The position numbers were made by a program, and so were the translations under genes. The notes under the pieces are model-generated. The model saw nothing but the letters and a program-made list of their open reading frames with translations, searched no databases and was not told the DNA's origin. From positions 1 to 23,124 of IMG/VR virus record IMGVR_UViG_3300034112_000403: 23,124 bases of DNA; one strand, given 5' to 3'. The stretch comes from a virus. Below are positions 6,713-15,309 of the stretch, in pieces (position 1 is the first letter of the stretch; every line of letters begins with the position of its first letter).

Positions 6713-7660
6713 TTAGAGTGTGAAAAGAACAACTTGCTCAGGGTAAGCAACCTGACATCCGTATTTGAAAGCGGTGTGGAATTGTACTCTGCGCTCGAAA
6801 GGATTGAAGATGAATTCAAATTCTTCTTCTTCGTTCATCATGTCAGTACCCAAGAAGAAATTGCTCCACAGACCAGCAACGATTTTGTTTGTGCCGTTCA
6901 TACCGTGCAGACCGTAAATCTTAATGCCACTGATAGGGTCAACGATTTCCATCTCTGCGATTTCGTTTGCAGGGTAGTGGAACAGATTAGAAGTTACCAA
7001 CCACTGTCTGTAAAGACGGAAAGTATCTGTACCCATAGCAATCATCAGGTCAGGTTTTCCAAGCAGTTCAGCAGGGATAACGCTGTAAATGGTAGTGATG
7101 ATGTCATCGATGTTGGAAGCAGTGATAGAAGCGTAAGCGTTAGCCACGTTACCTTTGATAGGGTCACCTGCACCACCGAAACCGAGGTCTCCGAGGATAG
7201 TCAGGAAGCCATCCCAGTAACCCAAGTTGCCAACACCACCTGTGGTATCACCCTGCCAAATTGAAGTTTCGATAGCTTCGGCCATTTTAGCTGCTTTTTC
7301 AGCTCCGATTTGCTCGGTAAATACACCCATGTCGATAGCTTCACCTGCGGCAAGAGCTTTCTGTGTGTATTTGGTTTCAAGGTCTTTGGGGCACAAAGTT
7401 TCCTGAACCTTAACTTTTCCAACGGTCAGGGTGCGCTTGGACAGGGTAGTGTTGCCACTGGTCTGATAAGAGCAGCTGTCAGATTGGAAGTAAACGTCTG
7501 AATACAGCAAAGGCAGTATTTCAGCAGATTTGATACCGGGGAGAACCTGTCCAGCACCCTGCAACAGACGTGCAGTTTTGGCGGTGAACATCGCTTTGGT
7601 CAGAAGGTTTAAGCTCTCTTCTTTGGTGTAATTGGTGAGACCTGTTACGTCAAATGCCAT
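6713..7660 (-). CDS. Major capsid protein, HK97-fold type
   Basis: This 315-residue protein follows a protease and a coiled-coil scaffold-like gene, the standard order for the main head protein. The sequence shows an early helical segment (SLNLLTKAMFTAKTARLLQG), the extended-loop region (about 55-95), a long spine-like helix (about 107-138, including EQIGAEKAAKMAEAIETSI), and a C-terminal strand run (FEFIFNPFERRVQFHTAFK) close to the end, all consistent with the HK97 fold. It forms the icosahedral shell. The leader is A/T-rich (AAAAAATAAAATAAAATC before the ATG), which suits high translation in Bacteroidota. A strong terminator follows, consistent with an abundant transcript. The gene has no matching cleavage site that I can identify with certainty. 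Confidence 0.85.
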   Translation of the reverse strand: MAFDVTGLTNYTKEESLNLLTKAMFTAKTARLLQGAGQVLPGIKSAEILPLLYSDVYFQSDSCSYQTSGNTTLSKRTLTVGKVKVQETLCPKDLETKYTQKALAAGEAIDMGVFTEQIGAEKAAKMAEAIETSIWQGDTTGGVGNLGYWDGFLTILGDLGFGGAGDPIKGNVANAYASITASNIDDIITTIYSVIPAELLGKPDLMIAMGTDTFRLYRQWLVTSNLFHYPANEIAEMEIVDPISGIKIYGLHGMNGTNKIVAGLWSNFFLGTDMMNEEEEFEFIFNPFERRVQFHTAFKYGCQVAYPEQVVLFTL

Positions 7661-7669
7661 GATTTTATT

Positions 7670-8236
7670 TTATTTTTTGATTGATTTGATTGCGGAAACA
7701 AAGCCAAAGAAATTTTCCTCTTTTTCGGGTTTAACTGAACCGAATGGCTTTTTGGTCGGTTCAGGGGTGGTGGCTGCAAACTTTTCAAACACGCTGAAAG
7801 TTTCTTCAACTTTGCCAAGCACATTGATAAGTGCAGTTTCAAGGGTAGCGATTTTCGCTGCCAGTTCTTCGTTAGCGGCACGGAGTGCGTCGAACTGCTC
7901 AACGGATGCAAACTGATTTTCAACCTCAACTTCCTCAACGGGAGTTTCTTCTTTGGTTTCGATCATTTCAACCACACCATCTTTGGTTGTCACCAAAAGA
8001 CCAGTGGTAGTTTCATGCACTCCATCAGGTGCAGGCACGATGCCTTCTTCGCCTTTAACATTCAGGAGCATTCCAGCGGCAAGTTCCTCGCCTTCGAAAA
8101 CCACGATAGTTCCGTCAACCAAAGTCAACTCACCAAACGCAGCAGGCACAGGTTCTTCGCTGAAACGCTGCTTTACCTCTGCCATGAATGCGGCAAGAGA
8201 TAACTTCATTTCGGCTAATTCTGATTTAAATTCCAT
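7670..8236 (-). CDS. Putative capsid scaffold, coiled-coil
   Basis: The start chosen is the ATG at 8236, giving 188 residues; the longer reading needs a TTG at 8272. The protein is acidic, with N-terminal helix ELAEMKLSLAAFMAEVK, a beta-rich middle (about 40-95, with VDGTIVVFEGEELAAG), a glutamate-rich link and a clear coiled coil (about 108-155: FDALRAANEELAAKIATLET). The C-terminus is basic (SAIKSIKK). Lying between the prohead protease and the major capsid gene, it is most likely the scaffold that guides prohead assembly and is removed by the protease. The start is preceded by the CTACCTTTTAAG box. Confidence 0.7.
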   Translation of the reverse strand: MEFKSELAEMKLSLAAFMAEVKQRFSEEPVPAAFGELTLVDGTIVVFEGEELAAGMLLNVKGEEGIVPAPDGVHETTTGLLVTTKDGVVEMIETKEETPVEEVEVENQFASVEQFDALRAANEELAAKIATLETALINVLGKVEETFSVFEKFAATTPEPTKKPFGSVKPEKEENFFGFVSAIKSIKK

Positions 8237-8253
8237 ATATCTTAAAAGGTAGT
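8237..8253 (-). promoter_or_regulatory. Start-proximal CTACCTTTTAAG box
   Basis: On the minus strand this reads ACTACCTTTTAAGATAT, immediately before the ATG at 8236 of the scaffold gene. It is one of five related boxes placed 14-17 nt before starts. Here one base differs in the CTACTTTT core. Confidence 0.35.
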
Positions 8254-8264
8254 TATGTTTTGCC

Positions 8265-9272
8265 CTATGCAAAATTTTTCAGCATGGCGGTTATTTCACG
8301 CATCATTTCAAGGACTTCATCCTGTTCTTCCATGTCAAAAAGCCCCTCAACGCTGAAACCTTTCCATTCGCCATCCTTAACTTTTGCCCATATTTCCTCA
8401 TTGTCTATTAAATAGGTCAGGAACCAGCTGCCATCCTTTGCATCTTCGTACCCGGTAGGTGGCATCACACCACGTTTGCGGTCAATGAAGTATGACTCAA
8501 TCATGTGGACACCCTCTTTCACGGGGTTGGCATGGTCGGTATTGACTGCTTTATAGGCATCATTGCGGACAAATTTCTTTGCTATCTTCCAAATGGTGTC
8601 GGCATCAAAGGTCACGTAGTACTCACCCCTGATGTCATCGTAGCGGTAAATGGGTAAATCGGCTAACATTGCCGGGCCTGTCACGATGCGCTTTTCTTCG
8701 GACTGAACCGAGTATGCCTGTCTCATGTCTATCTGTTGCAATTTGCGACTTGCCCATTCGATACCCTCATCACCACCCCAAGCCAACCACATCAGGCGGC
8801 CACATCCGTCACCTAATTCCTTGTCGCTGTTCTGTCTGTGCCTTTCAAACCCTGCCATTCGTGCAATTGTGTCACGGGTGATGGCTTCACCATTAGCTAA
8901 CTGATTAGCCCTGATTTTACCCACCGCTGTTCCGCAGTCACCCCATCCGTTTTCTTCGGCCCAACGCAAAGCAACCTTTGCATTTTCTTTGGCCGCTTCG
9001 GGGTAGTCATCATAGCTTTCAAATTTCTGTCTGCTTTCCCATTTGCTGTAACACACGGCAGCGGCTTGGTCTTGCTCCATGCCTTCGCCAATCATTACCG
9101 GGATGCAACGGCTGATAAATTCATCTTCTGTTTCGTTTGCTGTCGGATCAACAAATTGGTCTTTGAACAGCATGAAGTCTTTTTGTATGGCTGGGCGGTC
9201 AACGAGAGAAACAAACTCAACCCCTGTTTCATCGTCATCATTGACCACAATTTTGTACACTGGTAATTCCAT
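8265..9272 (-). CDS. Prohead protease, XkdF-like, with inserted Cys-containing domain
   Basis: The start chosen is the ATG at 9272 (335 residues); the longer reading uses a GTG at 9299 and overlaps the tape measure gene. The C-terminal part (about 190-315) matches the XkdF-like serine protease family: NTDHANPV (His247), ESYFIDR (Ser260) and EWKGFSVEG. The N-terminus EFVSLVDRPAI also fits. These enzymes process the scaffold and capsid protein during head maturation. Residues about 52-79 (FISRCIPVM, then AAAVCYSKWE) and 85-182 (CGTAVGKIRANQLANGE and GDGCGRLMWLAWGGDEG) are extra segments between the N-terminal strands and the protease part; I recognise this arrangement as recurring in phages but not its function. 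Confidence 0.8.
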   Translation of the reverse strand: MELPVYKIVVNDDDETGVEFVSLVDRPAIQKDFMLFKDQFVDPTANETEDEFISRCIPVMIGEGMEQDQAAAVCYSKWESRQKFESYDDYPEAAKENAKVALRWAEENGWGDCGTAVGKIRANQLANGEAITRDTIARMAGFERHRQNSDKELGDGCGRLMWLAWGGDEGIEWASRKLQQIDMRQAYSVQSEEKRIVTGPAMLADLPIYRYDDIRGEYYVTFDADTIWKIAKKFVRNDAYKAVNTDHANPVKEGVHMIESYFIDRKRGVMPPTGYEDAKDGSWFLTYLIDNEEIWAKVKDGEWKGFSVEGLFDMEEQDEVLEMMREITAMLKNFA

Positions 9273-9288
9273 ATCTTTAAAAGTAGGT
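9273..9288 (-). promoter_or_regulatory. Start-proximal CCTACTTTTAAAG box
   Basis: The whole intergenic gap between the tape measure stop and the protease ATG is ACCTACTTTTAAAGAT. It matches boxes before genes starting at 15892, 15279, 8236 and 6039. Confidence 0.4.
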
Positions 9289-11298
9289 TTAAACGACACT
9301 TGTATTTCTTAACCTGCGGACACGGGTCTGCGTTTTGGTGATGTCGCCTTCAAGAACGTACACTCTACCCATGCCACCGAACTGACCTTCTTCCGGGAGT
9401 GCGCCGCCTGTTAGTGGAGTCATTGGTGAAGGTGCAGCACCTACCGCACCCATTCCACCACCGCCACCGCTTCCCCCTGAACCACCTTTCAAAATAGCTT
9501 TTGCACGTGACATCGCACCCAATACTGCTGCGACTTGTTGTGCGTAAAATATTGGGAATGCGTATGGAGCTGCTGGGCCTGTTGCTGCTGCACCTTTTTG
9601 AGCAATATCCAAACCCTGTGCAAAACCTACACCTGTTTTGATTGCAATATCCAAAAGTGCCGCTGCCTTTGCTGCATCGCTTCCCTCTTTTAAGATACCA
9701 CCAAGCGCACCAACAGCATTTACGGCTTCATTTAATGTTGCCATTTGTGCTTCTTGTTTTGCCTTTTCGCTATCCTCTTTTGCCTTTTTATCAGCATCGT
9801 AAATTTCCTTTTTCTTTTGGGCAAGTTGCAATTCCAAATCAACGGTGCTTTGACCAAATTGCTTTGCATTATTTATTTGGGATTGTAACCTCTCAACTTC
9901 AAGTTGTGCGAGTGCTTCGTTATTTCCGACAAGTGCAACCTGCTGTTTTTTGTAGTAGTCATCGGTTGCCTTTATTGCATCGGCTGCTTCCTTTTCCTTT
10001 CGTGCTTTTTCGTCTGCTGCTGCCTTTTCCTGTTCTGCCTGTTGTTTGGCATAAAATTCAGTCCTTACTTTTTCAAGTTCTGCATCACGAAGTTTGTTGA
10101 TTTCAATTTCGGTAAAATTCTTTTCTTTATAGCCCTTTATTCGTGTTGCAAATGCGGCATCGGCAGCGGCAATCTGCTGGGCAAGTGTATCTTGTTCCAA
10201 TGCCAATAATGTGGCACGTCTTTCAAGTGCATCAGCAGCTTCTTTTTCCCGTTGCTCTTTTCTTTTTTGTTCGTCTGCTTTTCTTAATTCCTCGTTTTTT
10301 GCATTCTGTTCTTGACGTTTTTTTGTGTCTTCATCTCGAACCTTGTTTTGAAATTTAAGATTTTCTAATTCTATAGCTTGACGTGCTTCTGTTAATTTTT
10401 CTTGTACTTCTAAATTACCAACATCTTTTTTTAATTCATCTTCTAAATCACGTACACGCATTTTCATAAATCTAATACGAGTTTCATGCAATACTTTTTC
10501 ACTTGCACCTGCTAATTTTCTTTTTTCAATGGCTAATTCCATTGATTTTACATCTTTCTGCGAAACCCTATCAATGAAATCAAGTGCTTCTTTTGACCTT
10601 TCAGCTGCCTTTTCTGCTTCCGAACCTAAATCATTCAAATACTGAATTGCACTCGTAATAGCTACAATTAAAAGACCGATACCTGTGGCAGCCATTGCAC
10701 CTTTCAAAGTTGTAAATGCAGTCACAACATTTGTACGTATCATTGTAGCCACCGCACCCAATGCGTTCTGCATATTTAAAAGCTGCTGAATACCCTGTGC
10801 AAATGCCATAGCACCCTGCACTTGCATCATTGTTTTTTGTACATCTTCACTTTCAGCACCGAATAAAGCCATTGCACCAGTAACGGCAGAAATGCCACCA
10901 GCCAAACCTTGTGCAACTGTTGCAACAGCTTCAAATTTATCGGGGTTCAAACCTGCAACACGCTGTTGAAAATCGCCCATTTGGTCTTTAAGTTCTGCAA
11001 CTCTTTTGGCAGCGGCAACAGCTTCCGGTGAAAATTCACCAAACTGCTGCGCTAACCTTACCGCTTCCTGAGTAGCTTCCCTGATTTGGGTTTTTATAGA
11101 TTTGAAGCTGTCAAGCCCTTGCGCTAATTTGGTAACCTTTTCGGCTGCCTTTTGTGCTTCCTTACTGCTTTCACCAAATTCTTTTGCAATCTTTTTGGCT
11201 TCGGCTTCGGCCGCCTTGATTTCTTCTTTTAACTTTTTAACCTGTTCCGCACCGCTTACCGATGCGTTAAGTTTTATTCCAACTATTGTTTCTGCCAT
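9289..11298 (-). CDS. Tape measure protein
   Basis: This 669-residue protein is dominated by Ala/Glu/Lys-rich coiled coil (about 15-115 and 225-520), interrupted by an Ala/Gly-rich hydrophobic region (about 125-220; strongest segment about 201-220, AMAATGIGLLIVAITSAIQY) that could act in membrane passage. A Gly-rich linker (about 605-620) precedes a short C-terminus rich in Arg. Size and layout are typical of the protein that sets tail length and passes into the host at DNA entry; using the usual 1.5 Å per residue, the tail would be near 100 nm. Unusually, it follows the tail-tip genes in transcription order and directly precedes the protease gene. The leader is A-rich (AACAAACAAATAAA). Confidence 0.85.
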   Translation of the reverse strand: MAETIVGIKLNASVSGAEQVKKLKEEIKAAEAEAKKIAKEFGESSKEAQKAAEKVTKLAQGLDSFKSIKTQIREATQEAVRLAQQFGEFSPEAVAAAKRVAELKDQMGDFQQRVAGLNPDKFEAVATVAQGLAGGISAVTGAMALFGAESEDVQKTMMQVQGAMAFAQGIQQLLNMQNALGAVATMIRTNVVTAFTTLKGAMAATGIGLLIVAITSAIQYLNDLGSEAEKAAERSKEALDFIDRVSQKDVKSMELAIEKRKLAGASEKVLHETRIRFMKMRVRDLEDELKKDVGNLEVQEKLTEARQAIELENLKFQNKVRDEDTKKRQEQNAKNEELRKADEQKRKEQREKEAADALERRATLLALEQDTLAQQIAAADAAFATRIKGYKEKNFTEIEINKLRDAELEKVRTEFYAKQQAEQEKAAADEKARKEKEAADAIKATDDYYKKQQVALVGNNEALAQLEVERLQSQINNAKQFGQSTVDLELQLAQKKKEIYDADKKAKEDSEKAKQEAQMATLNEAVNAVGALGGILKEGSDAAKAAALLDIAIKTGVGFAQGLDIAQKGAAATGPAAPYAFPIFYAQQVAAVLGAMSRAKAILKGGSGGSGGGGGMGAVGAAPSPMTPLTGGALPEEGQFGGMGRVYVLEGDITKTQTRVRRLRNTSVV

Positions 11299-11299
11299 T

Positions 11300-14086
11300 T
11301 TATTTGTTTGTTAATGCGTACCACCTTGACCCGTTGCATACCAAATATGCTGTACCCCATTGGTTGTTGATGTTGTAATGGTCACTTCCATCTATGTATT
11401 CCCCACTTTGTGCTTCTATGCGTAATGTTCCACCCGATTCTGCTTTGACTATCCAAAACCCTTTCGATGTTGATGTGCCAACCGGGGGCAATGTAATGGT
11501 GTGATTTCCCCCTGCTGAAAAGATAATGATGTCCTTGTCCATTTCAGCAGTATAGTTTGCTGTCGGAAATACAAATCGGTTTGTTCCAAAATTGTTAGGT
11601 TGTATTAACTGCCCTTGCATCCACACTTCGTTGCATCCTGCGTAACCTGATGGTGGTGCTTGTCCAATTACAATGCTATCATCGCAAATGAAAGTCACTC
11701 CGCTGGTTGCAAAGGCAGCGTTTCTGTTTCCAAAGTTTGAAAGGATATTCCCTACCATTATGCCATCCCCGGCATCATTGTATTGACCTATATTGAAGCC
11801 ACGCTGACTTATTACTTTATTCGTTGTCTTGCCACCTTCGGGGTCTTTTTCATCTTTTATATTGTCATTGCCTTGGCTTCCACCACCGCCCACGCTTCCT
11901 GTCGTTGCCGTGAATGTCGGCCCTGCTTTAAGGAACAAAAACTCACAGATGTTGACAGATGGGTTAATTGGGTCGTAATCCTCAATCTTATTCAACCGGA
12001 AGTAATTGCCATCAAAGAAATACAGGTCACGGAATGACAACTTTTCCATGTCAGCCGGGGTCAGGTAGAAATGGCCTCTTACTATCTTGCTGTCCTTGTC
12101 TATAATTTCGGACATATACTTTGACCAGTAAGCATTGAACAAATTATTGTTGGTCATTTCTGTACCTGCTGGAATACCTATAAATCTTGGCATCCCATAG
12201 TTAATATCCGATGTAGGTGTTTTTGGATTGTCCAAATGCCCTGTGTATGGATATTTTGTTTTGTTGGTAGATGTGCCACCAAGCACTCTTACTTTGCCAT
12301 TATAAACTAAATAAGGATTGCAAGACAACGCAGCATATTGCAATATCCTGATTTTACCAGTGTTGAAATTTAGATTGTCGCCATTGTCAATATAGGTTAG
12401 TGTTTTGTCATCCTTTGGAAATGAGTTTAAAATAGAAGCACCAAATCCTGTTTCAATTTTCTTTTCATCTTTGACAAAATCATTTTCAATAAATATCTGT
12501 CTGTCGCCATATATTCGATTGTAATCGGATTTGTATTCTTTGTTGCCTTCGTCATCACCCTCTTGATGGGTAAAGATATATTTACCTGCTTCAAGTTCAC
12601 CCATTGGAATGATGTCAAGTGGTTGTGACAAATCCCTTTTCTTTGTCCAATCTCTTACGGTGTTGATGTAAAATTCCTCACGTGGCAGAATTAAAAGCTC
12701 GTTTGTCATTTCAGTTGGTTCAACATATAAATTGAACATCCTGAAAATCCACCTTAAAAATTCCGCTTGTTTTGTTTCCTCATTGAAAAACCCAATAAAA
12801 TCTATTGTATTGTTATATCCCGGTGCATCAACAATTTGATTGTAAAATTTAGTACCAGAATTTTGAATAAAAGAATTTAATGTGATGTCTGTTCTGGCCG
12901 CAATCAACTGACCATTTATTTGAATGTTGTCAAGTAAAATAGACACCACATCACCCTGATTTAATGCCAAACTTTCACCCACTAAAATTGTTTCATCAAA
13001 TGTGATTATTTTTGTTTCAGGGGTTGTGGTGTGTGTAACAATTTGAAGCTGCCCATTTCTTACTGCCGCCCTGATGCCGTTGACATATATAGAATAAATG
13101 CAACTGAAACGCTGTTGAATATTTTGGGTTACAACAGAATTAAAAGTTACATTTAATGTGGATTTATTGTAAATAAACAAGTCATACTGCCCTGTCTTGC
13201 CAACCGTGAACTCACTGGTTGTCGTATTGAATTGGTTTGAAGGGTCACTTATCTCCGTTTGGAATGTAATCTTTTGCGGAATGGTTATGGTCTGCCCTGA
13301 TGACTTTTGAACAAGGAATTGCCGTGATTGTATTTCGGCTTCGGGCAATACCGGGAATTGAGTGGGGCAAGGCACAACCAATCTTTTGAACTGCGCTGTG
13401 TTGAAAAACGAACCGCTTGTATATGTGTACCCAGCACCGCTGAAAATCTTGTCTACAATGTTTTTGGCATATAGACACACACTCATGTCATCGGTTTGGA
13501 ATGTGCTATAATCAGGATATCTGCCATTGTCTAACCAAGTGTACACATAGCCCTCACCAATAGGTGCGCCACCGCTAAAATTCACATAGCCGCTGCTGTT
13601 TTTTATTATCGAAGTGTCCCACGAATTGAAAATGTTAGTGTCACTCATGATGTGATTGTACTCGGTAAAGTCCAAATCACTCAATTTGCTGTCCGCAATC
13701 TTGGCAGTAAGGTCAGCTAACTGCCCGTGCATGGAGCATTCGTACTCAATTTGGTTCAGGTCGTTAACCTTAATCGACAACAAACGGATAAAACCTTCTA
13801 TCTGCGTTACTTCATCCACGGTCAACAGCGCATCGGCTTTCAGGTTAGGATTGAAATCAGGACTGAAATTGGTCGCAGTCGTATTGCGGATGCTCAAGTT
13901 CAAATCAAACAAGTGGGTGAACAGCTTGTTATTTGTCTTTGTACCGGGTAACGTGAATGTCTTTGTCCAATCCGATGACCTGCTTTCAGGTTCACGGATG
14001 TCGGCAATGGATTTGTTAATCTGTATTCCAAAATCGGTAGGCAAATCCACGCTATACCCACCGCAAACTAATCTTACGTTATTCAT
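11300..14086 (-). CDS. Large tail-tip protein with fibre-like C-terminal module
   Basis: This 928-residue protein starts with MNNVRLVCGGYSVDLP and has SRSSDWTKTFTLPGTKTNN (about 36-54), a signature I associate with tail-tip or baseplate proteins of Bacteroidota siphophages. The body (about 60-720) is a long beta-rich region. A Gly-rich linker (about 730-740) precedes a separate C-terminal part (about 760-928), the last 85 residues of which resemble a tail-fibre module (TITLPPVG, then GTLRIEAQSGEYIDG, and SRWYAL near the end). I infer a tail tip protein, possibly the tail-associated hub, with attached receptor-contact module. It overlaps the upstream gene by ATGA and ends one base before the tape measure start. 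The central coding region is A/T-rich. Confidence 0.7.
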   Translation of the reverse strand: MNNVRLVCGGYSVDLPTDFGIQINKSIADIREPESRSSDWTKTFTLPGTKTNNKLFTHLFDLNLSIRNTTATNFSPDFNPNLKADALLTVDEVTQIEGFIRLLSIKVNDLNQIEYECSMHGQLADLTAKIADSKLSDLDFTEYNHIMSDTNIFNSWDTSIIKNSSGYVNFSGGAPIGEGYVYTWLDNGRYPDYSTFQTDDMSVCLYAKNIVDKIFSGAGYTYTSGSFFNTAQFKRLVVPCPTQFPVLPEAEIQSRQFLVQKSSGQTITIPQKITFQTEISDPSNQFNTTTSEFTVGKTGQYDLFIYNKSTLNVTFNSVVTQNIQQRFSCIYSIYVNGIRAAVRNGQLQIVTHTTTPETKIITFDETILVGESLALNQGDVVSILLDNIQINGQLIAARTDITLNSFIQNSGTKFYNQIVDAPGYNNTIDFIGFFNEETKQAEFLRWIFRMFNLYVEPTEMTNELLILPREEFYINTVRDWTKKRDLSQPLDIIPMGELEAGKYIFTHQEGDDEGNKEYKSDYNRIYGDRQIFIENDFVKDEKKIETGFGASILNSFPKDDKTLTYIDNGDNLNFNTGKIRILQYAALSCNPYLVYNGKVRVLGGTSTNKTKYPYTGHLDNPKTPTSDINYGMPRFIGIPAGTEMTNNNLFNAYWSKYMSEIIDKDSKIVRGHFYLTPADMEKLSFRDLYFFDGNYFRLNKIEDYDPINPSVNICEFLFLKAGPTFTATTGSVGGGGSQGNDNIKDEKDPEGGKTTNKVISQRGFNIGQYNDAGDGIMVGNILSNFGNRNAAFATSGVTFICDDSIVIGQAPPSGYAGCNEVWMQGQLIQPNNFGTNRFVFPTANYTAEMDKDIIIFSAGGNHTITLPPVGTSTSKGFWIVKAESGGTLRIEAQSGEYIDGSDHYNINNQWGTAYLVCNGSRWYALTNK

Positions 14087-15279
14087 GCGTTTTGCAACCT
14101 TTCCGGCTCGGTATATTCAACGGTAATTTGCAGGTTGTTCGGGCCATCAATATAATCAAACACCTCATAATTGGTGTCTGTGATATTGACAGGAATGTCA
14201 CCCAAGAAAACCACAGGCGAAGCAATCAAATCTTGCAGCCATTCAAATTCGGTTTCATTCAGCCAGTTTGTGTTCAGCACCACTTGCTTTGTCTTTTCAG
14301 TAGCATACGAAGTCATCCCATGCTTTGTTTTGTCATACGCAAATGTGTTTCCTGTCAGGGTGTAGTTATTGCGTTTAAACTGCTTTCTGCTCACGCTGTA
14401 TTTGTCACGTGATGCCATGCTGCAACGCACACTTTCAAAGCCACCCAACGGGTTCAGGAAGTAAAGGTATTGCGGCACATATTTGCTGCATTCTTCCACC
14501 ACATCAAAGCGGTACACTTCGCTGAAATTTCCACCAATCGTCTGGGTGAACTGTATGGTGTAATATGCCGTGCCAACAGGCACAACGCTGCCGGGTGTTC
14601 CCGATGTCAACTCCCCTGCTGTGAGTGCGTTTAACTGAACCACACCTGCGCCAAATCTAACCATGAATTGTGATGTGTCTGCTGTACTCGCAGTCCAAGG
14701 TAGCTTCAAATAGCTTGTGGCAATCACTGAACCTGCGGCATTGTATGCCATCACCTTTGGTTCGATGTTAAAACCGAGCAGCAAAAAATAAAGGTAGTCG
14801 TACTGCTCACGGGTTACAATCCTTGGCCGTACACGGGTGAGAAATTTGGCTGAATTGGGTGTGACATTTATCTTGTAAGTTTCGGGTGTTTCACTTCCGT
14901 ACAGATTAAACAGGCCATTCCATACATATTTACCCGTGTCGGTTGCAAGTGCAAGATATTCCGTGCCGCCATACTCCTCACCAAATTCCACGCTGTATGC
15001 AAGATAGCTATTATTGCACTTGCTTACCGCTGTCAGGTTTTGGGTGAAATCGTAGGTCACATAATTTTGCAGGATACGGCTGATGTTGAACACACCCTTG
15101 TCGGTAGTTCCGTGAAATATCGGGGCTTTCAGTTTGGCAATGGTAGTGCCTGATGCGTTTTTGATTACCGCAATAAACTTGAAATTTGCCTGTGCGTAGT
15201 TGGTAGAAGTAACCACGTATGAAACATCGGAATAAACCGGGCTTACATCATTCGGCTCGGTATTGATTGTAATTGCCAT
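14083..15279 (-). CDS. Tail-tip protein, distal-tail type candidate
   Basis: This 398-residue beta-rich protein has an N-terminal domain like a sandwich fold (about 1-120), a middle domain (about 130-250) and a C-terminal region with YLYFLNPLGGFESVRC (about 271-286), then NTNWLNETEFEWLQDLIASP (about 335-354), a pattern I associate with baseplate proteins of Bacteroidota phages. It precedes the large tail-tip protein in transcription with a 4-nt overlap, so the two probably assemble together at the tail end. A distal-tail-like role is inferred from order and fold type. The start is preceded by a CCTACTTTTTTAGG box that also forms a terminator-like hairpin. Confidence 0.6.
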   Translation of the reverse strand: MAITINTEPNDVSPVYSDVSYVVTSTNYAQANFKFIAVIKNASGTTIAKLKAPIFHGTTDKGVFNISRILQNYVTYDFTQNLTAVSKCNNSYLAYSVEFGEEYGGTEYLALATDTGKYVWNGLFNLYGSETPETYKINVTPNSAKFLTRVRPRIVTREQYDYLYFLLLGFNIEPKVMAYNAAGSVIATSYLKLPWTASTADTSQFMVRFGAGVVQLNALTAGELTSGTPGSVVPVGTAYYTIQFTQTIGGNFSEVYRFDVVEECSKYVPQYLYFLNPLGGFESVRCSMASRDKYSVSRKQFKRNNYTLTGNTFAYDKTKHGMTSYATEKTKQVVLNTNWLNETEFEWLQDLIASPVVFLGDIPVNITDTNYEVFDYIDGPNNLQITVEYTEPERLQNA

Positions 15280-15296
15280 CTACCTAAAAAAGTAGG
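15280..15296 (-). promoter_or_regulatory. Start-proximal CCTACTTTTTTAGG box
   Basis: The minus strand reads CCTACTTTTTTAGGTAG directly before the ATG at 15279. CTAC and GTAG at its ends can pair. The same bases provide the 3' arm and T-tract of the hairpin at 15286-15309, so two competing structures are possible. Confidence 0.4.
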
Positions 15297-15309
15297 TTTT
15301 CGCCTACCT
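15286..15309 (-). terminator. Small intrinsic terminator or attenuator
   Basis: The minus strand has GTAGG, loop CGAAAA, CCTAC, then six T, immediately after the stop of the gp10-like gene. The stem is short (5 bp, extendable by A-T and G-T pairs), so termination is likely partial. It ends 7 nt before the next start codon. Confidence 0.45.

Noticed and set aside
6734-7264. Plus-strand frame of 176 codons
   Set aside because: Antisense to the major capsid gene, with low-complexity Val/Ser content typical of a shadow frame.
8237-8272. N-terminal extension of the scaffold gene from a TTG
   Set aside because: It overlaps the protease gene and adds residues unlike the rest; an ATG at 8236 with a conserved upstream box is better.
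9273-9299. Protease start at GTG 9299
   Set aside because: It overlaps the tape measure end and would place the conserved box inside the coding region; the ATG at 9272 fits.
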